From contig JBHHZJ010000013.1 of the NCBI GenBank assembly GCA_046758005.1, positions 1-49,515 on the forward strand: a stretch of 49,515 nt of DNA, written 5' to 3'. Origin of the DNA: JBHHZJ01 sp046758005. Its GTDB lineage: Bacteria > Pseudomonadota > Alphaproteobacteria > Kiloniellales > J153. Every line of letters starts with the position of its first letter. Within the stretch, counting starts at the first letter, position 1. The notes beneath the pieces were generated by a model. It worked only from the letters and a program-made list of their open reading frames with translations, searched no databases and was not told where the DNA came from. Both the position numbers and the translations under genes were made by a program. Shown here one piece after another: positions 49,106-49,515 of this stretch.

Positions 49106-49146
49106 TTTCTTACCATGCAAGAAAACTTCACTGGGGCAAATTTTGC
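49106..49146. promoter_or_regulatory. Palindromes upstream of the XRE-cupin gene
   Basis: TTTCTT-N7-AAGAAA (49106-49124) and GCAAATTTTGC (49136-49146) lie in the only AT-rich stretch upstream of the regulator. Either could be an autoregulatory operator. This is inferred from position and symmetry only. Confidence 0.4.
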
Positions 49147-49218
49147 AACCGTGCGGACTCCCCGCCGGGAGCGTCGGCCCCGGGCGGGCCGCGTGGAGCG
49201 TTTTGAGCGAATCGCTGC

Positions 49219-49515
49219 TCAGGGGGCAGGTCGCGCGCCGACGGACCTCAGTGCCTTGTTCACCCGGTTTATCTGGGCCTCGACCGAGATGGTCCGCATC
49301 GAGGTGATATCGCATCCGCGATCCTCAAAGGCATCCGAGTCCGGGTGCTGAGTCTGCCACCGCGCCACCGCGGCGTTGCGTTCTCGCACCAGTTCCTCGA
49401 TCTGAGGCCGGAATAGGCGCAGCATGGCGGTGATCCAGACGTTGACGGGCCAGGACGGCAAGGCGAGGTCCATCTCGAAGCGGTCCAGCATCTTGATCAC
49501 GTCGTCCGCCGTGTA
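49219..49515 (-). CDS. Hypothetical protein, 5' end beyond the window
   Basis: The frame is open to the window edge (first codons visible YTADDVIKMLDRF), so the start is outside. The visible 98 residues have an amphipathic helical middle (IEELVRERNAAVARWQ) and no motif I recognise. Internal starts near 49500 exist but give a truncated product. Transcribed in the same direction as the regulator, with about 160 bp between. Confidence 0.6.
   Translation of the reverse strand, partial: YTADDVIKMLDRFEMDLALPSWPVNVWITAMLRLFRPQIEELVRERNAAVARWQTQHPDSDAFEDRGCDITSMRTISVEAQINRVNKALRSVGARPAP

Overview
The window is high-GC DNA (clearly lower GC across about 25.3-35.6 kb) from a bacterium that is probably an alphaproteobacterium, perhaps Rhodospirillales-like. 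The hints are a RatA/COQ10-type gene, yacG, a glxBCD-glnT type cluster and dispersed palindromic repeats. No rRNA or ribosomal gene is present to settle the taxonomy, so the placement is an inference.

Layout. (1) 0.2-5.9 kb, minus strand: a stand-alone response-receiver, a two-TM peptide, a sodium/solute-symporter-fused histidine kinase (CbrA/CrbS-like), a CBS/DUF294 nucleotidyltransferase and a RatA/COQ10 homologue. (2) 6.2-22.1 kb: the highlight, a dense electron-transfer locus with ten c-type cytochromes and about 41 heme-attachment sites, a 653-aa outer-membrane beta-barrel and two paralogous NHL beta-propeller lipoproteins. It includes a tetraheme protein resembling Geobacter OmcE (the nanowire cytochrome), and a dodecaheme protein that carries an OmcE-like domain fused to about eight more hemes. 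An inner-membrane module (pentaheme cytochrome, 4x[4Fe-4S] protein, NrfD-type quinol subunit) completes it. Three FNR-type sites lie about 90-96 bp upstream of start codons, each at a class II distance (about -42) from a -10-like hexamer, which suggests anaerobic control. I read the locus as an extracellular electron-transfer system: quinol pool, NrfD module, periplasmic c553/c4/c7 cytochromes, outer-membrane barrel, then surface tetraheme/dodecaheme proteins.

(3) 22.6-25.2 kb: yacG, two overlapping trypsin-like proteases and tRNA-Phe. (4) 25.3-35.6 kb, minus strand, probably acquired: a ten-gene operon under a FadR-type GntR repressor (asparaginase, amino-acid ABC transporter, SHMT-like PLP enzyme, family III CoA-transferase, thiolase-like protein plus DUF35 partner). 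It lies between tRNA-Phe with an IS3 relic and an IS6-family element beside tRNA-Ser. The thiolase-like protein lacks the usual catalytic residues, so the pair looks more like an acyl-CoA retro-aldolase. (5) 36.3-41.3 kb, plus strand: a peptide-type ABC importer with a fused double ATPase, ending in a tandem palindromic repeat. (6) 41.5-49.5 kb, minus strand: ketopantoate-reductase-like protein, aspartate aminotransferase, a GlnT/gamma-glutamylmethylamide-synthetase-like enzyme with GlxD, GlxC and GlxB (N-methylglutamate-synthase-like), an XRE-cupin regulator and a gene cut by the window edge.

All calls come from reading the sequence. No database search was run, and family names are recognition-based.
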